A stretch of 64,000 bases of DNA. Origin: Planctomycetota bacterium (GTDB taxonomy: Bacteria; Planctomycetota; UBA1135; UBA2386). Both the position numbers and the translations under genes were made by a program. The notes under the pieces are model-generated. The model had not been told where the DNA came from, searched no databases, and saw only the letters and a program-made list of their open reading frames with translations. The stretch lies in assembly GCA_016794425.1 (NCBI GenBank), contig JAEUHR010000003.1:235046-299045 (forward strand), written 5' to 3'. Shown here one piece after another: positions 17,138 through 25,800 of this stretch (positions are counted from its first letter, which is position 1; each line of letters begins with the position of its first letter).

Positions 17138-20041
17138 ATGCCACGCACCCGCTACGCGCTGCTCACTGCGCTCCTGCTCCTCGGCGCCGCCGCGTGCGAC
17201 AACGTCGGACGGGCGTTCGACCGCGACGTCGACGGCGAGGAACCCGTGCCGGGCAGCGGCGAGACCACGATCGAGGTCGTGCCGGTCGGTGGCGACTCGC
17301 GCGAGGGCCGACCGAAGGTGCGCTCCGCGCAGCCGAACGGCGGCGGCTGGCCGACCGCGGTGCCGATCGTGATCGAGTTCAGCGAGAGCATGAACCAGTC
17401 GTCGATCCGGCCGTCGACGCCGACCGGAACCGACGCCCGCGTGATCCTGCGCGTGCGCGGCACCACGCAGGTGCTGCCGTGCCAGTACGACTTCGTCGGC
17501 AACGGCCGCGTGCTGGTGATGCGGCCGGTGACCGAACTGTCCAACGCGCAGACGCCGGTCTACGAGGTCGTGCTGCTGCCCGACGTGCGGGATGCCGACG
17601 GCGTGCGGTTCCAGGTGCCGGACGGCGAACTGGTGCTGACGGACTTCCAGGTCAACCAGGACGCGGCGTTCACGGACGGCCGCATCCTGACGACCTACCC
17701 GCGCGACAACGCGCGCGACGCGGTGCGCGAGACCGACTACTGGGTGTTCTTCGACCGGCCGGCCAACCAGGTCACCGTCACCGCGACGAGCCTGCGGCTG
17801 CGCCAGGCCGGCGGCGCCGACCAGACTGGCCAGCGTTCGTTCCCGCTGCTGTCGGTCGGGCAGCAGGATGGCCGCGCGGTCCGGTTCCGGCCGCAGGCGG
17901 CGCTGCTGGGCGGGACCAGCTACGAACTGGTCGTCGACGACACGATCACGTTCGGCACGGACGGTGAACTGGACTTCCGCGGCCGTACGCCGTTCGCGCA
18001 GTTCGAGACCGTGGCGCCGGCGGCGCCGGTCGGCGTCGAACTCGACGATCCGGTCGTGGGCTTCCCGAACAAGATCAACCAGAGCAAGCTCGCGACCACG
18101 CGGCTGCGGATCACGACCGCGGCCGACGGCGCGGCCGGGGATCGTGTGCTGGTGCGCATCTACGGCGGTGACGCGAAGACGACTGCCACCGGCGACATCG
18201 CCTTCGTCGAGCGCACGGTCGAAGTGCCGTTGGCCGGCGCGCAGACGGTCACTGCCGACTTCTCGGGCCTGCTCGGTACGCTGCTGCAGCCCGGCTTCGA
18301 CGATGGAGCGCTGACGTTCACGGTGCAGACGCTGCGCGGCAGCGTGCACTCGGGCTTCACCCACAACGGCGGCGACGACGACGCCGTGTTCGACATCACG
18401 CTGCCGACGCTGCGCAGCGTCGGGCCGCCGAGTCCGGGCGACAGCAGCTTCGACGTGCTGACCGACCAGGAGGACCTGGCGCTGTTCGGCACCGCCAGTG
18501 AACCCGTCGGCGCCGTCGAGCTGGTGGTCGGCACGCAGCCGGCGGTCAATCTCTACGCGACCGCCGACGACGGCACCTTCCTGCTGGCGCCGGTGGCCGT
18601 CGGCCGCACCAGCGTGCCGCTGACCTACTCGCTGACGCTGACCGATCGGGCCGGCAACCTGGCGACGAACTCGGTGCAGGGGCAGGTCGTGCAGCGCGGC
18701 GTCGCGGTCGACGACGTCAGCACCGCGGTCGTCGTCGAGGTCTACGACCACGCGACACTGCTGCCGATCGCCAACGCCTCGGTGTTCGTCGATCCGGCCG
18801 TGCCGACCGTGCCGGCGACCGGCCAGCTGGTCGGCGCGACGCTCGCGAACGGCCGCGTCGAGTTCGCCGGCATCGGCGGCGCCGACCACACGATCAGCGT
18901 CGCGCGGCCGGGCTACCACCTGGTGACCGTCGCCCGCACCGCGGCGACCTACCTGTCGATTCCGCTGGTGCCGATCGACGGCGGCCTCGCGACGCTGCGC
19001 GGCACCGTCGCGTTCACGCAGGCTGCCGGCACGACGGCGCTGATCGGCTGCACTGCGTTCGACGACGCGAACGTGCTGGCCGTGCAGACCGCGAACGCGT
19101 CGCCGACCACGATCCCGCCGACCTCGATCCGTCCCAACCGACCCGCGTTCGTGTCGGCGTTCGGCGGCGTGTTCGAGCCGACCAGTCCGGTGTCGTTCAC
19201 GCTGCAGGGCATCCCCGCGTTCAGCGGCGACCTGCAGGATCCGACGCTGGCGCCGCCGGCATCGCCGCCCGCGGCGGGCGGCACCGCCGACCAGGCCATC
19301 GTGATGCTGCCGGCGGCGGGATTGATCGGCACGCTCGGCGCGGTGTCGAGCAAGGACCTGGCGGAAGCCGTCGGACTCGACACCGGCAACCTGGTCGGCG
19401 GCCGGCCGACCGTGCGCGTCGCGTCGACGCTGCGGGGGTTCGGCGGCCAGTTGTTGACCGGCGTGGGACTCGCCACGCTCGACACCGGCACGACCTACGA
19501 GCTGACCGCCAGCTGGTCGTTGGCGGCGATGGTGGGTTTCGGCGCCTTCGGCGTGGCCAACGGCACTTGGCTCGTCGGCGAGGCCGTCGACACCGGCGGT
19601 CGGCGCGCGCGCTACCGGCACTTGTTCAACGTGCTGACGGGCCAGTTCTCGCTGCCCGCAGCACCGCTGCTGCCGATCCCGTCGATCACGATCCCGGGCG
19701 GGTCGTCGACCGGCGCGCCCGCGGTCGAGTTCGTCGACGGCATCGACGCGGCCGCCACGATCGGCGGCGTCGGGACGGTCGACCTGATCGCCACCGATGC
19801 GAGCGGTCGCAGCTGGACCATGCTGGTGCCCGACGACGACGCCGCGGGCGGCACCGACACAGTGCAGTTCCCCGACCTCGGCACCAGCGGCCTCGCGACC
19901 GGCACCTGGAACATCCGCGCCGACGCGCGGCTCTGGGTCTCGGTGCCGGGGGCGACGCGCAGCGACTTCCTGTTCACCAGCCGGCGGCGCGACGAGTTCA
20001 GCCGATCGGTCGGGGTCGCGATCCCGTTCACGGTGCAGTGA
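17138..20041 (+). CDS. Large lipoprotein with Ig-like (SbsA-type) and carboxypeptidase-regulatory-like domains
   Basis: 967 aa. The N-terminus MPRTRYALLTALLLLGAAAC is a lipoprotein signal with a clear lipobox (GAAAC, Cys20). Residues ~60-300 look like one or two SbsA-type Ig-like domains (PTAVPIVIEFSESMNQSSI; TDYWVFFDRPANQVTVTA). A middle part (NASVFVDPAV...LANGRVEFAGI...TISVARPGY) is a carboxypeptidase-regulatory-like fold. The rest is beta-rich with many Thr, Val and Gly residues and no enzyme motif. Probably a surface-attached structural or binding protein. It lies 61 bp after lgt and is linked to queC at its 3' end. Confidence 0.8.
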   Translation: MPRTRYALLTALLLLGAAACDNVGRAFDRDVDGEEPVPGSGETTIEVVPVGGDSREGRPKVRSAQPNGGGWPTAVPIVIEFSESMNQSSIRPSTPTGTDARVILRVRGTTQVLPCQYDFVGNGRVLVMRPVTELSNAQTPVYEVVLLPDVRDADGVRFQVPDGELVLTDFQVNQDAAFTDGRILTTYPRDNARDAVRETDYWVFFDRPANQVTVTATSLRLRQAGGADQTGQRSFPLLSVGQQDGRAVRFRPQAALLGGTSYELVVDDTITFGTDGELDFRGRTPFAQFETVAPAAPVGVELDDPVVGFPNKINQSKLATTRLRITTAADGAAGDRVLVRIYGGDAKTTATGDIAFVERTVEVPLAGAQTVTADFSGLLGTLLQPGFDDGALTFTVQTLRGSVHSGFTHNGGDDDAVFDITLPTLRSVGPPSPGDSSFDVLTDQEDLALFGTASEPVGAVELVVGTQPAVNLYATADDGTFLLAPVAVGRTSVPLTYSLTLTDRAGNLATNSVQGQVVQRGVAVDDVSTAVVVEVYDHATLLPIANASVFVDPAVPTVPATGQLVGATLANGRVEFAGIGGADHTISVARPGYHLVTVARTAATYLSIPLVPIDGGLATLRGTVAFTQAAGTTALIGCTAFDDANVLAVQTANASPTTIPPTSIRPNRPAFVSAFGGVFEPTSPVSFTLQGIPAFSGDLQDPTLAPPASPPAAGGTADQAIVMLPAAGLIGTLGAVSSKDLAEAVGLDTGNLVGGRPTVRVASTLRGFGGQLLTGVGLATLDTGTTYELTASWSLAAMVGFGAFGVANGTWLVGEAVDTGGRRARYRHLFNVLTGQFSLPAAPLLPIPSITIPGGSSTGAPAVEFVDGIDAAATIGGVGTVDLIATDASGRSWTMLVPDDDAAGGTDTVQFPDLGTSGLATGTWNIRADARLWVSVPGATRSDFLFTSRRRDEFSRSVGVAIPFTVQ

Positions 20042-20052
20042 GTCCGGCGCGC

Positions 20053-20694
20053 ATGCGGGCCGTCGCGCTGCTGTCGGGCGGGCTCGACTCGGGGGTCGCG
20101 GCGGCGACGTTCGCGCGCGCACCCGGCCAGCAGCTGCTCGGCTGCCTGTTCGTCGACTACGGCCAGCGCGCGGCGCGCCGCGAGGCCGACGCCGCGGCGC
20201 GGCTGGCGGCGCGGCTCGGGGCGCCGCTGCTGACGCTGGCGCTGCCGTGGCTCGGCGCGCTGGCGCAGCGCAGCGGCAGCCGCCTCGTCGGTGCCGCGGA
20301 CCTGCCGCACGGCACGCCTCGAACTCCCGGCGATGCGGCCAGCGCGCGGGCGGTCTGGGTGCCGGCCCGCAACGTCGTGTTCGTCGCCGCCGCGGCGGCA
20401 CACGCCGAGGCGCTCGGCGCCGATGCCGTCGTCGCGGGCTTCAACCGCGAAGAGGCGGCGACCTTCCCCGACAACTCGGTCGCGTTCGTGCAGGCCTGCG
20501 ACGAAGTGCTGCGGCACGGCACGCGCAACGGCGTCCGGGTCGTCAGTCCGACGTTGCCGCTCGACAAACCGGCGATCGTCGCCGCCGCGCGCGAACTCGG
20601 GTTCGTGGCCGGCGACTTCTGGTCGTGCTACGACGGCGGTGAGGAGCCTTGTGGTCGCTGCGAGTCGTGCCTGCGCAGCCGCTGGGTGCGGTGA
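20053..20694 (+). CDS. queC: 7-cyano-7-deazaguanine synthase
   Basis: 213 aa. QueC makes preQ0 from 7-carboxy-7-deazaguanine, ATP and ammonia, in queuosine tRNA modification or deazapurine DNA modification. The PP-loop is at the N-terminus (AVALLSGGLDSGVAAA), and the zinc-binding cysteines are at the end (SCYDGGEEPCGRCESC). GFNREEAATFPDNS is the conserved substrate region. An alternative GTG at 20038 overlaps the upstream TGA, but the family start fits the ATG at 20053. It is followed after 3 bp by folP. No queD or queE is in the window. Confidence 0.93.
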   Translation: MRAVALLSGGLDSGVAAATFARAPGQQLLGCLFVDYGQRAARREADAAARLAARLGAPLLTLALPWLGALAQRSGSRLVGAADLPHGTPRTPGDAASARAVWVPARNVVFVAAAAAHAEALGADAVVAGFNREEAATFPDNSVAFVQACDEVLRHGTRNGVRVVSPTLPLDKPAIVAAARELGFVAGDFWSCYDGGEEPCGRCESCLRSRWVR

Positions 20695-20697
20695 CCC

Positions 20698-21516
20698 ATG
20701 GCGGCACCGTTCGACCCCACGATCTTCGGCATCGTCAACGTGACGCGCGACTCGTTCTCGGACGGCGGTCGCTACCTCGAGCCGGCGGCCGCGATCGCGC
20801 ACGGCGAACGGTTGCGCGCGGCCGGCGCCGACGTGGTCGACGTCGGCGCCGAGTCGACGCACCCCGACGCGGAGGACGTCGCCGCGGCCGAGGAGATCCG
20901 CCGGCTCGAACCCGTGGTGCGCGCGCTGCTGGCCGGGGGGGCGACGGTCTCGGTCGACACGGTCAAGCCCGCGGTGATGCGAGCGATGGCGGCGCTCGGC
21001 GTGCAGTGGCTCAACTGTGTGCACGGGTTCCGTTCGCCCGGGGCGCTCGAGGCCGCGGCCGCGGCGCCAGCGCCGGTGCGGTTCGTCGTGATGTTCTCGC
21101 GCAGCGACGGACCGCGCGCCGAGCGCCGCGCGGCGGCGACCGACCGGCTGCTGGACGAATTGCACGCGTTCTGCGCCGAACGCATCGCCGCGTTCGCCGC
21201 GGTCGGCATCGCGCGCGAGCGGCTCGTGTTCGACCCCGGCATGGGCTTCTTCCTCGGCGCCGGCGCGGCGCCGAGCCTCTTGGTGCTGCACCACCTCGGC
21301 GCACTGCGCCGGCACGGGGTGCCGCTGCTGGTCTCGGTGTCGCGCAAGTCGTTCCTCGGCGAACTGACCGGCCGGCCGGTCGCGGAGCGTGGACCGGCGA
21401 CGCTGGCCGCCGAACTGTGGGCGCTGCGCCACGGCGCGGCCGCCGTCCGCACGCACGATCCGGCCGCGCTGCGCGCTGCCTGGGCGGTCGAACGCGCGAT
21501 CGCGGAGGCGCCGTGA
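20698..21516 (+). CDS. folP: Dihydropteroate synthase family protein, divergent
   Basis: 272 aa TIM-barrel enzyme joining p-aminobenzoate to 7,8-dihydropterin pyrophosphate. Family motifs are GIVNVTRDSFSDGG (residues 11-24), DVGAESTHPDAE, VSVDTVKP, FDPGMGFFLG, SVSRKSFLGELTG and VRTHDP. Several normally fixed positions differ. GGESTRPG is GAESTHPD, so the Arg of the pyrophosphate/pABA loop is His. The INDVSG loop is LNCVHG, so Asn is kept but Asp and Ser are lost. The LMHMRG strand is VMFSRSDG. It may be the organism's normal DHPS or a paralog with an altered substrate. It lies within queC-folP-rhomboid. Confidence 0.85.
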   Translation: MAAPFDPTIFGIVNVTRDSFSDGGRYLEPAAAIAHGERLRAAGADVVDVGAESTHPDAEDVAAAEEIRRLEPVVRALLAGGATVSVDTVKPAVMRAMAALGVQWLNCVHGFRSPGALEAAAAAPAPVRFVVMFSRSDGPRAERRAAATDRLLDELHAFCAERIAAFAAVGIARERLVFDPGMGFFLGAGAAPSLLVLHHLGALRRHGVPLLVSVSRKSFLGELTGRPVAERGPATLAAELWALRHGAAAVRTHDPAALRAAWAVERAIAEAP

Positions 21517-22295
21517 TCCCGCTGCGCGACAGCGTGCCGGCGAGCCGGACCCCGATCGTGACCTACACGATGGTCGGGCTGTGCACGCTGGTGTTCCTGG
21601 CGCAGCTCGCGGACCCGCGCGACGACCTGGTGCTGCGCTACGGCATGGTGCCGGCGCGCGTGTTCGATCCGGACGGGCTGCACGTGATGGCGTTCGGCCG
21701 GCAGTCGCTGCGGTTGCCCCAGGCCGGCGTCGCCGACTGGCTGACCCTGCTGACCTGCACGTTCCTGCACGGCGGCTGGATGCACTTCCTCGGCAACATG
21801 TGGTTCCTGTGGATCTTCGGCGACAACGTCGAGGACCGCTTCGGGCGCCTGCGCTTCCTGTTGTTCTATCTCGGCTGCGGCGTCGCCGCCTCGGCCGCGC
21901 ACCTGTGGAGCGCGCCGGACTCGGCGGTGCCGACGGTCGGCGCCAGCGGCGCCATCGCCGGCGTTATGGGGGCCTACCTGCTGCTCTACCCGCATTCGCG
22001 CGTGCAGATGCTGGTGATCTGGGGCTTCTTCGTCGACCTGATCGTGCTGCCGGCGCCGTTCTTCCTCGGCTACTGGTTCCTGCTGCAGCTGCTGCCGGGG
22101 CTGTTGTCGGCAGGCCAGGTCGGTGGCGGCGTGGCCTGGTGGGCGCACATCGGCGGCTTCGTGGTCGGCGCCGGCATCGCGGCGCTGCTGCGCGCGCGCG
22201 AACGGCTGCGGCCGGAACCGCCGTCGCGGGTCCTGGTGCGCCAGCAGTGGGGCCGCCACCGCGGCCCGCGGTACGGCTCGTTCGGCGGCCGCTGA
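21513..22295 (+). CDS. Rhomboid-family intramembrane serine protease
   Basis: 260 aa with six to seven membrane helices. The GTG start at 21513 overlaps the folP TGA (GTGA). The catalytic serine is in VGASGAIAGVMGAY and the catalytic histidine in WWAHIGGFVVGA. The L1 loop HGGWMHFLGNMWFLWIFGDNVEDRFG is conserved. The C-terminal ~40 residues are basic and cytoplasmic. Substrates are unknown. A large inverted repeat directly after its stop codon probably ends the queC-folP-rhomboid transcript. Confidence 0.93.
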   Translation: MIPLRDSVPASRTPIVTYTMVGLCTLVFLAQLADPRDDLVLRYGMVPARVFDPDGLHVMAFGRQSLRLPQAGVADWLTLLTCTFLHGGWMHFLGNMWFLWIFGDNVEDRFGRLRFLLFYLGCGVAASAAHLWSAPDSAVPTVGASGAIAGVMGAYLLLYPHSRVQMLVIWGFFVDLIVLPAPFFLGYWFLLQLLPGLLSAGQVGGGVAWWAHIGGFVVGAGIAALLRARERLRPEPPSRVLVRQQWGRHRGPRYGSFGGR

Positions 22296-22296
22296 C

Positions 22297-22338
22297 GGCC
22301 CCGCGGCAGGGTCCCGCCGTGGGACCGCGGCCGGGGCC
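22297..22338 (+). terminator. Hairpin after the rhomboid gene
   Basis: Nested inverted repeat beginning right after the stop codon: outer arms GGCCCC (22297-22302) and GGGGCC (22333-22338), inner arms GGTCCC and GGGACC around a 5-nt loop. There is no U-tract, so it is either a Rho-independent-like structure without a tail or an RNA-stabilising hairpin. Confidence 0.45.
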
Positions 22339-22408
22339 GGCGCGCTCAAGTTGGCACCGTGGGCGGCCGAAAACCGTGCTGGCTCCGGCACCGGACCACA
22401 CGAGGCGC

Positions 22409-23146
22409 ATGGAATCCGTCAACGACATCAAGGAAGCCCTGTCGGCGCGTTCTCGCACCGCGACTCTCGACGAGTTGCGCAGCGAGGGGCGGCGCCGCGT
22501 GCGCCTGGTCCGCGCCGAACAAATCGCGCAGATGATCCAGGAGGCCGTGCACAGCGCGGTCGAGCAGTCGGGCCTGATCGCGCAGGAAGAGGTCGACGCG
22601 CTGGTCGAGAAGAGTCGGATCGAGTTCAAGTCGATCCTGCGCGAGCGTGAGGCCGAGGTGCAGAAGGCGCACGACGTCGCCGAGGCGCTGGCCGAACGCG
22701 AGGCCGAACTGACCGAGCTGAAGGCGCGATTCGCCGAGGTCTCGGCGGCCTTGGCGCAGACGAGGCAACAGCTGGCGCAGGCGCCGGCGGCCGGCGGCGG
22801 TCCGTCCGGCGACATGGTGATGTCGCTGATGCAGGAGGTCGCGAACCTGAAGGCCAGCATGGCGCACCCGGCGCAGCCGCAGGTCGCCGCGGCCGGCGGC
22901 GGCGACTTCTCCGCCGCGATCGAGAAACTGACCGGCACCCTGAACGACCGGCTCGAGAAGCTCGGCAAGAAGATGGGTGTCAGCGCGGCCGTCGAATCGG
23001 ACGCGCCGGTCGACTTCGGCGGCCTGTTCCGCGACGCGGACAAGCAGATCGAGTCGAACATGGCCAACATCGAGGTCAAGCAGAAGTCGGGCGGCGGCAT
23101 CGCCGGCAACCTGGCTCGCCTCAAGAAGCTCAAGGGCGGCGGCTGA
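22409..23146 (+). CDS. Coiled-coil protein encoded upstream of the actin-like gene
   Basis: 245 aa, no family recognised. Residues 1-25 are a polar head. Residues ~25-125 form a long, highly charged helix with heptad spacing (AHDVAEALAEREAELTELKARF and following). Residues 126-165 are a flexible Gly/Ala/Pro linker. Residues 168-195 are a second helix (IEKLTGTLNDRLEKLGKKM). The C-terminus is basic and Gly-rich (GNLARLKKLKGGG), resembling a polymer- or membrane-binding tail. No signal peptide or membrane segment, so cytoplasmic. It is 40 bp upstream of the actin-like gene on the same strand, suggesting a dedicated partner such as a linker or filament adaptor. Confidence 0.75.
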   Translation: MESVNDIKEALSARSRTATLDELRSEGRRRVRLVRAEQIAQMIQEAVHSAVEQSGLIAQEEVDALVEKSRIEFKSILREREAEVQKAHDVAEALAEREAELTELKARFAEVSAALAQTRQQLAQAPAAGGGPSGDMVMSLMQEVANLKASMAHPAQPQVAAAGGGDFSAAIEKLTGTLNDRLEKLGKKMGVSAAVESDAPVDFGGLFRDADKQIESNMANIEVKQKSGGGIAGNLARLKKLKGGG

Positions 23147-23186
23147 CGCGCGCCATTCGGACCAACGGGAAGCAAGGCGGAGAGCA

Positions 23187-24233
23187 ATGACTCAGCATCA
23201 GAACCACAATCAGTCCAACGCCGACAACGGCTCCGATACTGCCATCGCCCTCGGCAAGGGCCTCGACGTCGGCACCGCGAACCTCGCGGCGGCCGTGCAG
23301 AACGACGAGGGCGGCATCACGGTGACCGTCGAGCGCAACGCGTTCCTCGACATCCCGAGCGACGTCTACAGCAAGAACATGCTGACGAAGCTCAAGGTGC
23401 CGTACATCGTGCACAACAACAAGCTCGTCGTGATCGGCGAGGCCGCGTTCGAGCTGGCCAACGTGTTCGGCCGCGAGACGCGCCGGCCGATGTCGGACGG
23501 CCTGATCAGCCCGAACGAGCAGGACGCGCTGCCGATGATGAAGCTGATCATCAGCAAGATTCTCGGCGAGCCGCGCGTGCCCGGCGAGAACTGCTACTTC
23601 TGCGTGCCGGCCCCGTCGCTGGACGTCGACAACAACGTCGTCTACCACCAGGGCCTGTTCGAGAGCCTGATCAACAAGATGGGTTTCACCGCGCACGCCA
23701 TCAACGAGGCGCACGCGGTGATCTTCGCCGAGCTGGCCGAGAACGACTTCACCGGCATCGGCCTGTCGTTCGGCGGTGGCATGGCCAACGCCTGCATCGC
23801 CTACAAGTCGATCCCGTGCCTGTCGTTCTCGGTCGCCCGCGGCGGTGACTGGATCGACAAGAACGTCGCCAACGTGCTCGGCTGCCCGCGCAGCAAGGCG
23901 ACGCACATCAAGGAGCGCGGCATCGACATCCGCGACCCGAAGAGCCGCGAGGAAGAGGCCGTCGCGATCTACTACCGCAGCCTGATCAACTACGTGCTGC
24001 AGAACATCAAGTCGCGCTTCGAGTCCGGCCAGAACATGCCGAGCTTCAACGCGCCGGTCGACATCGCCTGCGCCGGCGGCACGTCGATGGTCGGTGGCTT
24101 CATCGAGGTCTTCCGCGAGGAGTTCGCGAAGATCGACTTCCCGATCCCGGTCGGTCGCATCTTCCGCAGCGAAGAGGCCCTGACCGCGGTCGCGAAGGGC
24201 TGCCTGGTCGCGGCCGCGATCGGCGAAGGCTGA
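23187..24233 (+). CDS. Divergent actin-like ATPase (MreB/ParM/MamK superfamily)
   Basis: 348 aa, close to MreB/MamK length. Actin-fold signatures are visible: phosphate-1 loop GLDVGTANLAAAVQ (residues 25-38), phosphate-2 loop GIGLSFGGGMANACIAY (190-206), and adenosine loop IACAGGTSMVGGFIEVF (293-309). The ~20-residue N-terminal extension is rich in Gln and Asn. The Asn/Lys content is higher than in its neighbours. It lacks the canonical MreB pattern GIDLGTANT..., and no MreC/MreD/RodA gene is near, so it is not the standard rod-shape operon. A good Shine-Dalgarno-like AAGGCGGAG precedes the ATG. Likely a filament-forming protein working with the upstream coiled-coil protein. Confidence 0.82.
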   Translation: MTQHQNHNQSNADNGSDTAIALGKGLDVGTANLAAAVQNDEGGITVTVERNAFLDIPSDVYSKNMLTKLKVPYIVHNNKLVVIGEAAFELANVFGRETRRPMSDGLISPNEQDALPMMKLIISKILGEPRVPGENCYFCVPAPSLDVDNNVVYHQGLFESLINKMGFTAHAINEAHAVIFAELAENDFTGIGLSFGGGMANACIAYKSIPCLSFSVARGGDWIDKNVANVLGCPRSKATHIKERGIDIRDPKSREEEAVAIYYRSLINYVLQNIKSRFESGQNMPSFNAPVDIACAGGTSMVGGFIEVFREEFAKIDFPIPVGRIFRSEEALTAVAKGCLVAAAIGEG

Positions 24234-24250
24234 GCCGCCGCGGCTCCACG

Positions 24251-24287
24251 CGCGGGGCGCACCGGTTCCGGCCGGTGGCGCCCCGCG
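24251..24287 (+). terminator. Strong hairpin terminator after the actin-like gene
   Basis: The arms CGCGGGGCGC-ACCGG and CCGGT-g-GCGCCCCGCG make a 15-bp stem with one bulged G and a 6-nt loop (TTCCGG), starting 18 nt after the stop codon. It is followed by a weak T-containing tail (TCGCATTTCGG). It is the strongest terminator-like structure noticed in the window. Confidence 0.65.
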
Positions 24288-24346
24288 TCGCATTTCGGCG
24301 GCACTGCCGCGCGAACCGGCGCGCGGCGTGGTAGAGCGGGAGCCCC

Positions 24347-25456
24347 ATGGCTCGGCGAGGCGGTGCACGGATGCTGCTGGCGGGCGCGGTGACCGCGCTG
24401 TCGCTCGGCGTGGCGGGCCTGGTCTGGTCGACGCTGGGTGGCGCGGCCGGCGCGCCGGTCCGCGTCGAACCGGTCGGTGACGGTGATCCGGCGCCGGTCT
24501 GGCGCGACCAGGCGGCGTTCGCGGTCGACGCGGTGACCGGCGTGCGGCCGCGGCGCGCCTGCGTCGTGCAGATCACGCTCGCCACGTTCGGCGAGGCCGC
24601 GGCGACGGTGCGCACGAAGCACCGCGACGCGGACGGATTCCTGCGCCGCGACGCGGTGGCGCAACCGGCCGACCGGCCGCTCGTGCTGCTGCTCGGCGAC
24701 AGCCACCTCGACGGCGTCGTCGACACCGAGGCGAACGCCGGCGCGCTGCTCGAGCGACGGCTCGCGGCGGCCGCCGCGCCGTGCTACGTGCAGAACGCCG
24801 CCTGCGGCCACCACGGCCCGTGGCAGTACGCGCTGCGCGCGCGCGAACTGGTGCCGCGGCTGCGGCCCGCGGTGGTGGTCGTGGTCGTGTTCCTCGGCAA
24901 CGACCTGCTGGACCTCGACCAGCCGCTGCTGCCGCACCTCGACGACCTGCTGCGCGAGCAGCCGCCGCGCGAACCGACCGACGCGGCGGCGATGCTGGCG
25001 CGTCTGCAGCGGCTCGCGCTGCCGACGGCGGACGCGCAGCTGTTCTGGCAGGGGCTGAACCAGGCCGAGACCGCGCGCGAACGACCCGCCCGCGCCACGA
25101 TCTGGCTCGCCAAGGCGCGCGCCGCGGTCGCGGCGATCGAGGCCGTCGCGGCGGCGCACGGAGCGCGCGTCGTCTGGGCGCTGCTGCCGTCGTTCGACCT
25201 GCTGTTCCCCGAGCGCGTGCAGGCGCTCGGCGAGGCCGCGGCTGCGGTGGTCGCCAGCGGTGTGCAGCGGCAGCTCGCCGGTGGCTTCGCCGACGCGCTG
25301 CGCGCGGCGGGCGGCACGGCGTTGGATCTGGAGCCGGCGCTGCGCCGCGACGGCCGCCCGGCGCTGTTCGCGGTCGACTACCACATCGATCGCGCCGCGC
25401 ACGAACTGCTGGCGCAGGAACTGGCCGAGCCGGTGCGCGCGGCACTCACGCGCTGA
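24347..25456 (+). CDS. Membrane-anchored SGNH/GDSL hydrolase-like protein
   Basis: 369 aa. One N-terminal hydrophobic helix (MLLAGAVTALSLGVAGLVW) acts as signal or anchor. The SGNH block I is LVLLLGDSHLDGVV (residues ~108-121, with Ser in GDS). A second block, VVVVFLGNDLLDLD, supplies the Gly-Asn-Asp of block III, and the C-terminal FAVDYHIDRAAHELLAQEL supplies the D..H pair of block V. The catalytic set therefore looks complete. Such proteins are esterases or O-acetyl-handling enzymes of the envelope. The substrate is unknown. A TAGAGC hexamer ends 9 nt before the ATG. Confidence 0.78.
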   Translation: MARRGGARMLLAGAVTALSLGVAGLVWSTLGGAAGAPVRVEPVGDGDPAPVWRDQAAFAVDAVTGVRPRRACVVQITLATFGEAAATVRTKHRDADGFLRRDAVAQPADRPLVLLLGDSHLDGVVDTEANAGALLERRLAAAAAPCYVQNAACGHHGPWQYALRARELVPRLRPAVVVVVVFLGNDLLDLDQPLLPHLDDLLREQPPREPTDAAAMLARLQRLALPTADAQLFWQGLNQAETARERPARATIWLAKARAAVAAIEAVAAAHGARVVWALLPSFDLLFPERVQALGEAAAAVVASGVQRQLAGGFADALRAAGGTALDLEPALRRDGRPALFAVDYHIDRAAHELLAQELAEPVRAALTR

Positions 25457-25459
25457 CGG

Positions 25460-25741
25460 TCAGGCGTCGGGGCGGGCGGCCAGTTCGCGCGAGGCAACGA
25501 ACACCGCGGCGAGGATCGCGCGCAGCAGAGCTGGCGGGTAGCCGTCGGCCGGCAGGTGGTCGCCGGCCGACGCCAGCATCGCCGCTTCGCGGCCTTCGTC
25601 GACCGCCGGCAGGCCGCGGCGCCGCTTGCAGGCGCCGATCTGTCGCACGAGCCTGGCCCGCTCGTGCAGCACGGCCGCCAGGCGGCGGTTGCAGACGTCC
25701 ATCGCAGCGCGCAGTCGGTCGAGTTCGTCGTCGCCAGGCAT
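25460..25741 (-). CDS. Chorismate mutase, AroQ (type II) domain
   Basis: 93 aa stand-alone domain that converts chorismate to prephenate for Phe/Tyr synthesis. The all-helical AroQ pattern is clear: LDRLRAAMDVCNRRLAAVLHERARLVRQIGACKRRRGLPAVDEGRE, with the Arg (helix 1), Lys (IGACKRR) and Asp/Arg (DEGRE) active-site positions retained. The ATG at 25741 gives the usual domain start; the longer reading upstream is not conserved in character. No other aromatic pathway gene is in the window. It converges on the SGNH gene and is divergent from the U32 peptidase gene by 59 bp. Confidence 0.85.
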   Translation of the reverse strand: MPGDDELDRLRAAMDVCNRRLAAVLHERARLVRQIGACKRRRGLPAVDEGREAAMLASAGDHLPADGYPPALLRAILAAVFVASRELAARPDA

Positions 25742-25800
25742 GGGGTAGCGCGCGGGCGCGTTGTCGCGCGCCGCGTTTGCGGATACTACCGTCGCCGCCG

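Noticed and set aside
16973..20401. 1142-codon open frame on the minus strand
   Set aside because: Antisense shadow of the lipoprotein gene 17138-20041 and its neighbours. The translation is Arg/His/Gly-rich low complexity without motifs, the usual artefact of GC-rich third positions.
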